A program made the position numbers and the translations under genes. From Mesorhizobium opportunistum WSM2075 (GTDB lineage Bacteria; Pseudomonadota; Alphaproteobacteria; Rhizobiales; Rhizobiaceae): a stretch of DNA of 64,000 nucleotides. This document shows positions 16,789 through 25,271 of this stretch, in pieces (position 1 is the first letter of the stretch; the number at the start of each line of letters is the position of its first letter). The stretch is from contig NC_015675.1 of the NCBI RefSeq assembly GCF_000176035.2, positions 4,096,001-4,160,000 on the forward strand, given 5' to 3'. A model generated the notes under the pieces. The model did not search any database and was not told where the DNA came from. It was given only the letters and a program-made list of their open reading frames with translations.

Positions 16789-16810
16789 TTCGGACCATTC
16801 GCGGTCCGAA
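16789..16810 (-). terminator. Hairpin between the two DUF1127 genes
   Basis: Perfect 8-bp stem TTCGGACC/GGTCCGAA with a 6-nt loop, 3 bp after the stop of the first DUF1127 gene. On the minus strand CCAGTTTTG follows, a weak U-tract, so it may be a partial terminator (attenuator) or a processing site that sets the ratio of the first gene to the downstream gene and RNAs. Confidence 0.55.
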
Positions 16811-16813
16811 GAA

Positions 16814-16954
16814 TTAGACCGCCTTGCGGGCGACGTAAGGAATGTCGCTGCGGCTGATGCCGAGGTCGGTCAGTTCACGGTTGCTCAGGCGGCTCAGCTC
16901 GGACACGGTGTCCCTGTAGCGGCGCCAGTTGCGGTAATTGCGGATCAAGTTCAT
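16814..16954 (-). CDS. DUF1127 small basic protein (first copy)
   Basis: 46-aa protein starting at MNLIRNYRNWRRYRDT (16954), with the family core LSRLSNRELTDLGISRSDI and a basic C-terminus. The start is fixed by identity with the second copy's first 11 residues; a longer frame to 17023 has no support. DUF1127 proteins are small, Arg-rich and stress-related in alphaproteobacteria; some bind RNA. As the first gene of the DUF1127-RNA array unit, its upstream region (16955-17100) should hold the promoter, but no convincing sigma-70 or RpoH box was recognised. Confidence 0.9.
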   Translation of the reverse strand: MNLIRNYRNWRRYRDTVSELSRLSNRELTDLGISRSDIPYVARKAV

Positions 16955-17191
16955 GGTAGTTCTCGTTTCGTCTTTCTTGCGGATCATTCCGTTTGTGTAC
17001 GAACCATAAATAGGGGGACCCATATCGATTTAAAAGCGCTATGGCTGCATGGCAGCAATGCAAATTGTGCAATGCAACATTAACGCGCCTTCACGGACCT
17101 GACACAAAGAAGCCAGAATCAGAAAGTGCCGCTGGGTCAAAGGTTTGACCGGGCCGGCTGAAAAAAAGACCAAACTTGGGGGAGAGGCGGG

Positions 17192-18310
17192 ATGGCGGGC
17201 TATTCGTCACGAGTAAGGTCGGATATCGCGCGGTGGCGGCAGGCGGGCCTGATCGACGCGGCGACAGCCGATACGCTAACGCGTGATGTCGAGGCCAACG
17301 AGCGCAATTCGCTCAGTTTCGGTTCGATCCTAGCAATGATGGCCGCCTTGCTGTTCGGCGCCGCCATCCTGATCTTTGTCGCCGCCAACTGGGACGCGAT
17401 CCCGCGGCTGGCGCGGGTTGTAGCCCTTTTCGCCATCATCCTTGGCGGTTATGTCGGCGGCGCCGTGCTGAAGACGCGCGACCATGCGGCAATCGGCGAG
17501 GCCCTGTGGATCGTGGCCGCCGCCGCTTTCGGCGGTTCGATCGCGCTGATCGGCCAAATGTATCATCTCTCGGGCGACGAGGCTTCCGCCCTGATCACGT
17601 GGGGCGCCGGCACGGCGCTCGCGGCGGTGGTACTGCGGTCGAACCCGCTAACGGTTGCCGCGGTCGGCATCGCCGATGCCTGGCTGTTCCTGAGAGGGTT
17701 CGACTATTTCTATCGCAATGAATTTCCGCACGCCTTCGTCATCATGGCGGCCGTGCTGTTTGCCGTCTCGTTCTGGACCCGCAGCCAGCCGGCACGCCAT
17801 TTGATCGTCCTGTCTCTGCTCTTCTATCTCGTGCTGTTAGCGATGAACCACGCGACGCTGCCGGTGGCGATCCCCCTGGTCATTGTCTCTGCCGTGCTTT
17901 TCGCGGCTGCGGTGTTCGCACCGGAGCCGGTCGACAGGATCGTCCAGCTTGGCGGCCGCTTGCCTTTGCATGCACTGCTCGGCTTCCTCACCGGCCTCGC
18001 AATCATCCAGTTCGAACTGGCCGACGAGAGCACCTACAACAGCGGCTTTGCCATCGCTTCCGTCGTCGCGCTGGCCGGCATCGTCGCGGCGATCGTGCTG
18101 GCAGGACGGGAGAGCCGCGGCCTGCGCTGGCTTGCCTATCTCGGCTTCGCCTTCGAACTCGCCATCATCTATGTCGTGACCTTGCAGTCGATGCTCGACA
18201 CCGCAGGCTTCTTCCTTGCCGCCGCCGTGCTGCTCGGCATCCTCGCGACCGTCATCATCCGCGTCGAAAAACGCATGAAGGGTCCAGTCACCAAGGGAGC
18301 GATGGCATGA
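17192..18310 (+). CDS. DUF2157 multi-spanning membrane protein
   Basis: 372-aa protein with a short cytoplasmic N-terminal domain (DIARWRQAGLIDAATADTLT, the DUF2157 signature) followed by about ten hydrophobic helices. AILIFVAANWDAIPRLARVV is the other typical block. GGGGGAG precedes the ATG by 7 bp. Function unknown. It overlaps by four bases (ATGA) with the GDYXXLXY gene, a pairing commonly seen for these two families, suggesting one membrane complex. Confidence 0.9.
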   Translation: MAGYSSRVRSDIARWRQAGLIDAATADTLTRDVEANERNSLSFGSILAMMAALLFGAAILIFVAANWDAIPRLARVVALFAIILGGYVGGAVLKTRDHAAIGEALWIVAAAAFGGSIALIGQMYHLSGDEASALITWGAGTALAAVVLRSNPLTVAAVGIADAWLFLRGFDYFYRNEFPHAFVIMAAVLFAVSFWTRSQPARHLIVLSLLFYLVLLAMNHATLPVAIPLVIVSAVLFAAAVFAPEPVDRIVQLGGRLPLHALLGFLTGLAIIQFELADESTYNSGFAIASVVALAGIVAAIVLAGRESRGLRWLAYLGFAFELAIIYVVTLQSMLDTAGFFLAAAVLLGILATVIIRVEKRMKGPVTKGAMA

Positions 18311-18891
18311 TGACCGGAAAGCGGCTGATCATTTCGGCGCTGGTGCTGGCGCTCGTCCAGATAGGGTTCCTGGGTTGGATCATCGCCGGCCGGGCGGCGA
18401 TCCTGCGCAACGGCAAGGACGTGCTGTTGAAGATCGAACCCGTCGATCCGCGCGACCTGCTGCGCGGCGACTATATCATCCTCGGCTACGAGATTTCGCG
18501 CATCCCGGTGAAAATGATCGCCAACATCCCGGCTGGCAAATTCTCCAGCGACGAAACGCCGATCGTGGTCCGCCTGAGGAAGGGGGCCGACGGCTATTGG
18601 ACGCCAACCACCGCCTGGTTCGGCAAGGCGCCGACGCCGGCTGCTGCCGATGAGGCGGATATATCAGGGCATGTCGCCGAGGGCTGGGATCTTCGCGGGG
18701 AGAGCGCGACGATCGCACCGGACTACGGCATCGAGCGCTTCTACCTGCCCGAAGGCGAGGGGATGGCGATCCAGAACGACATGCGGGTGCGCCCGTTCGG
18801 GATCAGGCTTGCCCTTGCCAGCGACGGCAAGGCGCAGATCAAGGCGCTGGTCGATGGCGACAAGACGCTGTTCGAGGAGCCGCTGTATTAG
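18307..18891 (+). CDS. GDYXXLXY domain-containing protein
   Basis: 194-aa protein with one N-terminal membrane helix (about residues 7-27) and an extracytoplasmic domain. It contains the family motif as RDLLRGDYIILGYEISRI. The ATGA overlap with the DUF2157 gene indicates coupled translation. The C-terminal half ends in LPEGEGMAIQ and AQIKALVDGDKTLFEEP. Function unknown; the partner relation with DUF2157 is inferred from context. Confidence 0.88.
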   Translation: MMTGKRLIISALVLALVQIGFLGWIIAGRAAILRNGKDVLLKIEPVDPRDLLRGDYIILGYEISRIPVKMIANIPAGKFSSDETPIVVRLRKGADGYWTPTTAWFGKAPTPAAADEADISGHVAEGWDLRGESATIAPDYGIERFYLPEGEGMAIQNDMRVRPFGIRLALASDGKAQIKALVDGDKTLFEEPLY

Positions 18892-18941
18892 TGATAGAGC
18901 CTCTGGGTGGCCTGCCACCCGAAGCTCGCTGGAGCGAAGGG

Positions 18942-19026
18942 TGGTGCGGATGAAGGGACTCGAACCCCCACGCCTTTCGGCACTGGAACCTAAATCCAGG
19001 GCGTCTACCAGTTCCGCCACATCCGC
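18942..19026 (-). tRNA. tRNA-Leu (anticodon TAG)
   Basis: Minus-strand cloverleaf: acceptor GCGGATG pairs with CATCCGC, followed by discriminator A and encoded CCA (TGG at 18942-18944 on the plus strand). The anticodon arm is CTGGA-TTTAGGT-TCCAG with anticodon TAG. A long variable arm (TGCCGAAAGGCGT) fits a class II leucine tRNA, and the T-loop reads TTCGAGT. Confidence 0.95.
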
Positions 19027-19388
19027 ATGATCCGGCAATCCCATGTAGCCATCATTCTGTCAATGTCAGGGCCGAAATGTTGGGTCAGGACCAAAAATGT
19101 TGGTTATCGGCCGAAATGCGAAGACTGTTGAAAATTAGCCTCGCGTGTGACAAAAGGCGTGTCAAATGTGACGGGACGCGACGATCCGCTTCTACAGAAT
19201 GTGATAAGAAGTAGGAAAAACAAGAACTTATTCACATTTTGGAACGCAGTTTGGGAGAGTTTGAGCCGTATTTCCGGTCAAACCGCCAGGTTCCGTACCA
19301 AAAGCCATTCCCGGCAAGACTATACCGGCAGGCTGTGAACGGCAGGGAGCCGTTTGGCAGCCTCATTGGTGAAAACAAAGGTTTTACG
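19027..19388. other. Intergenic region upstream of tig
   Basis: About 360 bp between tRNA-Leu and the trigger factor start. It holds two GGCCGAAATG copies and an AT-richer stretch (19190-19245). An open frame continues upstream from tig to 19239 but lacks family features. No promoter could be assigned with confidence; AAAGG lies 10 bp before the tig ATG. Confidence 0.5.
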
Positions 19389-20882
19389 ATGCAGGTCACC
19401 GAAACACTCAACTCCGGTCTCAAGCGCGAGATCAAGATCACCGTGCCGGCCGGTGACATGGAAGCCAAGCTGATGGCGCGGCTGTCGGACGCCCGCAACA
19501 AGGTCCGCATCAACGGCTTCCGGCCGGGCAAGGTGCCGGTGCAGCACCTGCGCAAGGTCTATGGCAAGTCGTTCATGGCCGAAGTGGTCAACGAGATCCT
19601 CAACGATTCGACACGGTCGATCATCACGGGCCGCGGCGAGAAGGCAGCCATGCAGCCCGAGGTCATCATGACCGAGGACGAGAAGGAGGCCGAGAAGATC
19701 CTGGCCGGTGGCGCCGACTTCGAATTCCGCCTCAACTACGAGGTCATTCCGGCGATCGAGATCAAGGATTTCTCCGACATCAAGGTAACGCGTCAGGTGT
19801 ACGACGTGCCTGAAACCGAGATCGACGAGCAGGTCAAGCGGGTCGCCGAATCGGCACGCAGCTACGAGCCGAAGACCGGCAAGGCCGCCGAGGGCGACCG
19901 TGTGAGCATCGACTATGTCGGCAAGATCGACGGCGAGGCCTTTGCCGGCGGCGCAGGCAACGATCAGCCGCTGGTGCTGGGCTCCAAGGAATTCATTCCC
20001 GGCTTCGAGGATCAGCTCATCGGCAGCAAGGCCGGCGACGAAAAGCAGGTCACCGTGACCTTCCCCGAAAACTACCAGGCGGCGCATCTGGCAGGCAAGG
20101 AAGCCACCTTCGACGTCACCGTCAAGGAAGTGTCGAAGCCCGGCGAACTCGAAATCAACGACGAGACCGCCAAGAACCTTGGCCTGGATTCGCTGGAGCG
20201 CCTGCGTGAGATCGTGCGCGGCCAGATCGAGAACCAGTTCGGTTCGATGACGCGCCAGAAGGTCAAGCGCCAGTTGCTCGACCAACTCGACGCGGCCTAT
20301 TCGTTCGAGGCACCGTCGAAGCTCGTCGAGGCCGAGTTCAACAACATCTGGGCGCAGGTCAACCGCGATCTGGAAGCGGCCGGCCGCACCTTCGCCGACG
20401 AAGAGACGACCGAGGAAGAGGCTCGCGCCGAATATATGCGCCTTGCCGAGCGCCGCGTGCGCCTTGGCCTGGTGCTGGCCGAGATCGGCGAGAAGGCTGG
20501 CGTCACCGTGTCGGACGAAGAGCTGCAGCGCGGCCTGTTCGAGCAGGTTCGCCGCTTCCCGGCCAACCAGCAGCAGGAAGCCTTCGAGTTCTACCGCAAC
20601 AATCCCGAGGCGCTGAATGCGCTGCGGGCGCCGATGTTCGAGGAGAAGGTCGTCGACCACCTGCTCGGCCAGATCTCGGTCACCGACGTCAAGGTCAGCA
20701 AGGAAGAGCTGATGGCCGACGACGAGGAAGCGGAAACCACGACCAAGGCCAAGCCGGCCAAGAAAGCCGCAGCCAAGAAGGCCGACGACAAGAAGGCCGA
20801 TGCCAAGTCTGGCGATGAGGCCGAAGAGCCGAAGAAGAAGGCTGCGCCTAAGAAGAAGGCGGCCGCCAAGGACGCCGAATAA
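19389..20882 (+). CDS. tig: Trigger factor, ribosome-associated chaperone
   Basis: Peptidyl-prolyl isomerase and chaperone at the ribosome exit tunnel. The start at 19389 gives [17 protein letters not shown], the standard N-terminus; the longer frame to 19239 is unsupported. The ribosome-binding signature appears as NGFRPGKVP near residue 45. The FKBP domain includes [25 protein letters not shown] sequence (about 170-250). The C-terminus carries a Lys/Ala-rich tail (last ~45 residues), a common rhizobial extension. 497 aa; a strong terminator follows. Confidence 0.96.
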   Translation: MQVTETLNSGLKREIKITVPAGDMEAKLMARLSDARNKVRINGFRPGKVPVQHLRKVYGKSFMAEVVNEILNDSTRSIITGRGEKAAMQPEVIMTEDEKEAEKILAGGADFEFRLNYEVIPAIEIKDFSDIKVTRQVYDVPETEIDEQVKRVAESARSYEPKTGKAAEGDRVSIDYVGKIDGEAFAGGAGNDQPLVLGSKEFIPGFEDQLIGSKAGDEKQVTVTFPENYQAAHLAGKEATFDVTVKEVSKPGELEINDETAKNLGLDSLERLREIVRGQIENQFGSMTRQKVKRQLLDQLDAAYSFEAPSKLVEAEFNNIWAQVNRDLEAAGRTFADEETTEEEARAEYMRLAERRVRLGLVLAEIGEKAGVTVSDEELQRGLFEQVRRFPANQQQEAFEFYRNNPEALNALRAPMFEEKVVDHLLGQISVTDVKVSKEELMADDEEAETTTKAKPAKKAAAKKADDKKADAKSGDEAEEPKKKAAPKKKAAAKDAE

Positions 20883-20907
20883 GTCTCGGCACTCGATGGA
20901 ATTGACG

Positions 20908-20933
20908 AAGGCCGCCCCCGAGGCGGCCTTTTT
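20908..20933 (+). terminator. Rho-independent terminator after tig
   Basis: Perfect 9-bp stem AAGGCCGCC/GGCGGCCTT with a 5-nt loop and a following T-run, 25 bp after the tig stop. Confidence 0.92.
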
Positions 20934-21038
20934 CGTTGCGAAACTGCAACAGGCGGCCGGCTTCTCAGGCCGTGGCACTTGGCGATACCAAGCGTTGATC
21001 ACTATCTGCGCTTCTGCTGCAAATTCCTGGAGGGGGCG

Positions 21039-21560
21039 TTGAGCCTATTCTTCGAAACGGGGCGTGCTGTCGCCCTGACGCTCGTCCTGGCCTTCGCCTG
21101 CAATCTTGCCCCCGCCGACGCGATTGCCGGCGACTGGCGCTTCGGCACGGCTGACGATGGGCTTGTCACGGCTTCGCTCCATGCCACCAACAAGCTGATC
21201 ACCGGCGGTGGCGCCTTGAGCTACAGTCCGGTCCTGACCATTGCCTGCCGGGCAGGCGGCGAACCGCGCTGGACCGAATGGCTGCAATTGAACGACGCGG
21301 TTTCGGCCAGCCGCAAGATCACGATGTCGGTTGCCGTCGACGGCGACAAGTTCGACGAGAGTTGGTCGGTCGGATCGCGCGGCAGGATGCTGGTGCTTGA
21401 CGGCGCCGATGCGATCAAGCGGCTCGTTTCCGCAAGCCGGCTGTCGCTTTCCTGGCGGTTCGGACTGTTGTCAGGGCGCGGCCAGGCGGATTTCGACCTT
21501 GCGGGGTTTGAAGAGGCGGTCGAGCAGATCGCCGGGAACTGCCATACCGATCCGCCGTAA
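21039..21560 (+). CDS. Exported hypothetical protein
   Basis: A TTG start at 21039 is preferred: GGAGGGGG lies just upstream and the protein then begins with a signal peptide (LTLVLAFACNLAPADAIA). An ATG at 20979 would put ~20 extra residues before the signal. The mature domain has a Cys near the start (LTIACRAGGE) and one near the end (IAGNC), possibly a disulfide. The layout loosely resembles VasI/TagO-like periplasmic proteins, but no firm family was assigned. Between a terminator and a convergent GntR gene. Confidence 0.7.
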   Translation: MSLFFETGRAVALTLVLAFACNLAPADAIAGDWRFGTADDGLVTASLHATNKLITGGGALSYSPVLTIACRAGGEPRWTEWLQLNDAVSASRKITMSVAVDGDKFDESWSVGSRGRMLVLDGADAIKRLVSASRLSLSWRFGLLSGRGQADFDLAGFEEAVEQIAGNCHTDPP

Positions 21561-21607
21561 CTATCGTCCTCGACCCTGGGGCGAATCCCCGAGCAGGCTT
21601 CGCAGTC

Positions 21608-22288
21608 CTATTTCAGCAGGCCGACCAGGACGTCGAAGGCCGCGTCGATGTCGGCGCGGATCGCCTGGCGGACGGCTTCGACATCGCGGTTGCGCAAGGC
21701 CGCGAACATCTCCTGGTGGTGCTCGTTGGCGGTCGAGTAGTTTCCGGAATCATGCAGCATGTTGAAATATGGGCTGATCTGCAGCCACAGGTTCTCGATG
21801 ATGTTGAGGATGTTCTCGGACCCCGCCGCCCGGTAGATGGAGAAATGAAAGGCATAGTTGGCGCGCAGATAGGATTTGACGTCTCCCGCCGCGTTGGCCT
21901 GTTCGAGCGCATTGAGGTGCAGGCCGAGCTGGGCGATGCCCCGGTCGTCCATGCGCTCGGCCGCCCACGCGGCGGCGATCGCTTCGATCTCGAAGCGGAC
22001 ATTCCTGAGATCGATGAGGCGTGCGCGGCTGAGTGCGGGAATTCCGATCGAGCGGCCTGAAACAACCATCAAGGCGTTGGCCGCCGTCAGCCGCCGCAAG
22101 GCCTCCCTGACCGGCATCGGACTGACCCCGAAGGCGTCGGCCAGGCTTTGCACGGTCACCATCTCGCCAGGCACGATGCTGCCGTCGAGGATCAATTCGG
22201 TGACATGGCGATAGACCCTGTCCTGCAGTGTTTCCCTGGACAGGGGCACGATCTCGACACCAGGCTTCCTGAACGCCGCTCCGGCCAT
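21608..22288 (-). CDS. GntR-family regulator (FadR/FCD type)
   Basis: Winged-helix repressor, about 226 aa. The N-terminal HTH reads LQDRVYRHVTELILDG and FGVSPMPVREALRRL, followed by an all-helical FCD ligand-binding domain with candidate metal ligands (LHLNALEQANA, NYAFHFSIYRAAGS). The start at 22288 is chosen for GGAAAGG upstream; 22363 is the alternative. It is divergent from the sugar-type ABC and catabolic operon beginning at 22509 and probably regulates it; the ligand would be a pathway sugar acid. Confidence 0.9.
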   Translation of the reverse strand: MAGAAFRKPGVEIVPLSRETLQDRVYRHVTELILDGSIVPGEMVTVQSLADAFGVSPMPVREALRRLTAANALMVVSGRSIGIPALSRARLIDLRNVRFEIEAIAAAWAAERMDDRGIAQLGLHLNALEQANAAGDVKSYLRANYAFHFSIYRAAGSENILNIIENLWLQISPYFNMLHDSGNYSTANEHHQEMFAALRNRDVEAVRQAIRADIDAAFDVLVGLLK

Positions 22289-22409
22289 CTCCCCATCAAC
22301 CTTTCCGCGCAAGGCCGCGCCACAACCCGTTCCCGGAATGCAGGGTTCCGGCAGCGGCGTCAAGCGTCCGCGACTGTCGCCTAGCCGTCAAGGCATTTCA
22401 TCATTGATC

Positions 22410-22419
22410 TTTGATCAAA
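22410..22419. promoter_or_regulatory. Candidate GntR operator (TTTGATCAAA)
   Basis: Perfect 10-bp palindrome in the 220-bp divergent region between the GntR gene and the binding-protein gene, about 90 bp before the latter. A partial repeat ATTGATC lies 7 bp upstream. Position and symmetry make it a candidate binding site; it is not a proven motif. Confidence 0.35.
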
Positions 22420-22508
22420 TCGTGGTACGGTTTCCAATATCGGATGGCGAGGGCTAGCTTTCGTGCCCTCGGGAGGCATTCGGTCATTCGGATCGGGAGG
22501 AATTTCAC

Positions 22509-23636
22509 ATGGGTATCGGATTGAAGGTCCGGCGGCTCACGCTGCTGGCAGGCATGGCTGTATGTGCTTTTGGCATGTCCGCGGCTGACGCGGCCCAGAA
22601 GCACAAGATCTTTCTCAGCATGAGTTACATCGGCAATGACTGGCAGGCGGAGGCAGCCAATATGGTCAAGGCCATCGCGGCCCACAAAAGCCTGGCCGAC
22701 AAGGTCGACCTGCAGGTCCAGGTCGCAGGACCCAATGCGCAGCGCCAGATCCAGCAGATCAATGCCATGGTACAGAGCGGCGCCGAGGCGATCGTCGTGT
22801 ATCCGATCTCGCCGACGGCGCTCAACCAGGTCGTCAAGAATGCCTGCGACAAGGGCGTGAAGGTCTTTGCCTATGACGCCGAGATCACCGAGCCTTGTGC
22901 CTACAATGTCCATATCGACCAGCTGGAAGCGGGCAGGGTGACCGCCGAATGGCTCGTCAAGAAGCTCAACGGCAAGGGCAACATCATCGCCATCACCGGT
23001 GTTCCCGGAACATCCGTGGACGACCAGCGCACCAAGGCCGCCAAGGAAGTCTTCGCCAAATATCCCGACATCAAGATCGTCGGCGAGGCTGTCGGCATGT
23101 GGAGCCAGGCGGTCGCTCGAACCGAACTGTCCAAGATCCTCGCCACGCGCAGTTGGGGCGACATCAACGGCCTGTGGATGCAGGTCGGCTGCTTCACCGC
23201 CAACTCCATGCAGCTCGAGGCCGGCAAGAAGGACAGCGAACTGCTGCCTTGCGCCGGCGAGGGCTCGAATGGCGGCCGCATCCAGATGCTGCCGGAGGGG
23301 ACCGAGGTCGAAGGTGCCGCTCCTCCCTATGCACCGGCGGGCGCGCAACGCATTTCCTATGCCTCGCCGCCCTATTCCGGCGCGTTGGCGTTGAAGCTTG
23401 CCGTCGAGGCGATCGAGGGCAAGGACGTGCCGAAGACCACGATCCTGCCGTTGCCGGTCGTCACCAACGAGACGATCAAGCTGTGCAACGAGGGCACCTG
23501 GGCGGAGATGAAGGCCGGCTGCAACGTCTTCAAGCCGTCACTGGTTTCCAATCCCGGCTGGTTCGCTTCGATCTTTTCGGACCAGACGCCCGAGATCGGC
23601 CTCAACGCCGCCCTCGTCGGACAGCCCGAGAACTAG
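22509..23636 (+). CDS. Sugar-type ABC transporter substrate-binding protein
   Basis: 375-aa periplasmic binding protein of the ribose/galactose type (peripla_BP_4). A signal peptide covers about residues 1-28 (MAVCAFGMSAADAAQ). GGGAGGAA lies 8 bp before the ATG. Family features include VYPISPTALNQVVKNACDKG and IAITGVPGTSVDDQRTK. First gene of a seven-gene plus-strand operon with ATPase, fused permease and four enzymes. The substrate is unknown; the enzymes suggest a sugar or sugar-acid-like compound. Confidence 0.92.
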   Translation: MGIGLKVRRLTLLAGMAVCAFGMSAADAAQKHKIFLSMSYIGNDWQAEAANMVKAIAAHKSLADKVDLQVQVAGPNAQRQIQQINAMVQSGAEAIVVYPISPTALNQVVKNACDKGVKVFAYDAEITEPCAYNVHIDQLEAGRVTAEWLVKKLNGKGNIIAITGVPGTSVDDQRTKAAKEVFAKYPDIKIVGEAVGMWSQAVARTELSKILATRSWGDINGLWMQVGCFTANSMQLEAGKKDSELLPCAGEGSNGGRIQMLPEGTEVEGAAPPYAPAGAQRISYASPPYSGALALKLAVEAIEGKDVPKTTILPLPVVTNETIKLCNEGTWAEMKAGCNVFKPSLVSNPGWFASIFSDQTPEIGLNAALVGQPEN

Positions 23637-23738
23637 CCTCCCAGGAAAACCCTGACGATGCGCGGACATCTTGTCCGTGCATCGTCGATCCGCGCTAATG
23701 CGTGTCGCCCAGAAGTGCGCAGCCCGGCGATCGAGGAC

Positions 23739-25271
23739 ATGACAGAACACCCAGCGCTTCCCGCCATCGAGATCGACGGCATCGGCAAGGCCTTCGGGCC
23801 AACGGTGGCGCTGGACGGCGTGTCGTTCCGCATCGCGCCCGGCAGCGTCCACGCACTGCTGGGCGAGAACGGAGCCGGCAAGTCGACGCTGGTGAAACTG
23901 CTGTCCGGGCTGGTGCGGCCGAGTGCCGGCCATGTCCGTGTCTTCGGCAAGGAGATCGGCTACGGCGCACCACGCGCGGCACACGCGCTGGGCGTGCAGA
24001 CGGCGTTCCAGGAAATGACGCTGGTGCGCGACCTCTCGGTCCTCGACAACATGCTGATGCCTTATGCTCCGATCGGCATCTCCGGCCTGATCCGGCGCGC
24101 GGCGGCGCGCAAGGCGGTCCGTCGCCATATCGACGAGCTCGGCTTTTCCGTCGATCTCGATGCCGAGGTGGGCGAGCTCGAGCTTTCCGTGCGCCAGAAG
24201 ATCGAGATCGCGCGCGCCGTCTACCGCAAGCCACGCATCCTGCTGCTCGATGAGCCGACCTCGACGCTCGCCGGTCGCGATGTCGAGTGGCTGGGCGACA
24301 TCATCGCCAGACTGAAGGCGGCAGGCACCACCATCGTCTTCATCACCCATCGCATGCGCGAGGTCCGCGCTTTTTGCGACACGCTGACGATCCTGAGGAA
24401 TGGCCGCCACATCGTCACCGCGCCGGTTGCCGATGTCTCGGACGCCGACGTCATCGAAAAGATCATCGGCCGCAGCATCGAACAGACCTTTCCGCCCAAG
24501 CCCGATGGCGCCCAGGCTTTCGGTCCGCCGGTCCTGGGCGTGCGTGACTTGAAGGTCGGGCGCAAGCTCGACGGCGCGAGCTTCGATCTGCGCCGCGGCG
24601 AGATCCTGGGCATTGCCGGGCTGCAGGGCATGGGCCAGCAGGACCTCTTTCTAGCCTGCTTCGGCATGGCCGAAATCACCCGCGGCGACGTCCTTGTCGA
24701 CGGCCGCAAGGTCTGGCTCGGCTCTCCGGCGGATGCCTTGCTGCCCAACATGGCCATCGGCCTGGTGCCGGAGGACCGCAAATCCGAGGGCCTGTTCCTG
24801 AAACTGCCGGGCAGCCAGAACGCCACGCTGCCCGTGGTGTCGCGCTTCACACGCTTCGGCCTTGTCGATGCCGTGGCCGAGGCCCGCTCCGTCGAGGCGG
24901 CGTTCGCCACCGTCGAAGTCGACCGCCGCGCGCTGTGGACGCGGGCCGGAGCTTTTTCGGGTGGCAACCAGCAGAAGATCGCCATTGCCAAATGGCTGGT
25001 GGCGCAGAGCCGCATCCTGCTGTTGTTCGATCCGACGCGCGGCATCGACGTCGGCACCAAGCACGAGCTCTATGTGATGATGCGAAACTACGTCGCTGCC
25101 GGCGGCTCGATCCTGCTGCACTCGACCGAGATTCCCGAACTGGTCCACCAGTGCGACCGGGTCCTGGTTCTCTATGACGGGCGCATCGCGGCCGAGCTCG
25201 AAGGCGACGCCATCGCCGAGCCTGCCATCATGCGGCCGGCGCTTGGACATGGCGGGGATATAGCCGCATGA
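23739..25271 (+). CDS. Sugar-type ABC transporter ATP-binding protein (two ABC domains)
   Basis: 510-aa RbsA/MglA-type protein with two nucleotide-binding domains. The first has Walker A GENGAGKSTLVK and Walker B RILLLDEPTS. The second is atypical, as in this family: GLQGMGQQD in place of Walker A, then FSGGNQQKIAIAKW and LLLFDPTRGID. The start at 23739 (MTEHPALPAIEI) is used because the longer frame adds an unrelated stretch. It overlaps the permease gene by four bases. Confidence 0.94.
   Translation: MTEHPALPAIEIDGIGKAFGPTVALDGVSFRIAPGSVHALLGENGAGKSTLVKLLSGLVRPSAGHVRVFGKEIGYGAPRAAHALGVQTAFQEMTLVRDLSVLDNMLMPYAPIGISGLIRRAAARKAVRRHIDELGFSVDLDAEVGELELSVRQKIEIARAVYRKPRILLLDEPTSTLAGRDVEWLGDIIARLKAAGTTIVFITHRMREVRAFCDTLTILRNGRHIVTAPVADVSDADVIEKIIGRSIEQTFPPKPDGAQAFGPPVLGVRDLKVGRKLDGASFDLRRGEILGIAGLQGMGQQDLFLACFGMAEITRGDVLVDGRKVWLGSPADALLPNMAIGLVPEDRKSEGLFLKLPGSQNATLPVVSRFTRFGLVDAVAEARSVEAAFATVEVDRRALWTRAGAFSGGNQQKIAIAKWLVAQSRILLLFDPTRGIDVGTKHELYVMMRNYVAAGGSILLHSTEIPELVHQCDRVLVLYDGRIAAELEGDAIAEPAIMRPALGHGGDIAA

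Noticed and set aside
19320..21002. 560-aa minus-strand frame opposite tig
   Set aside because: Long only because of high GC; it mirrors the codon pattern of tig and has no motif.
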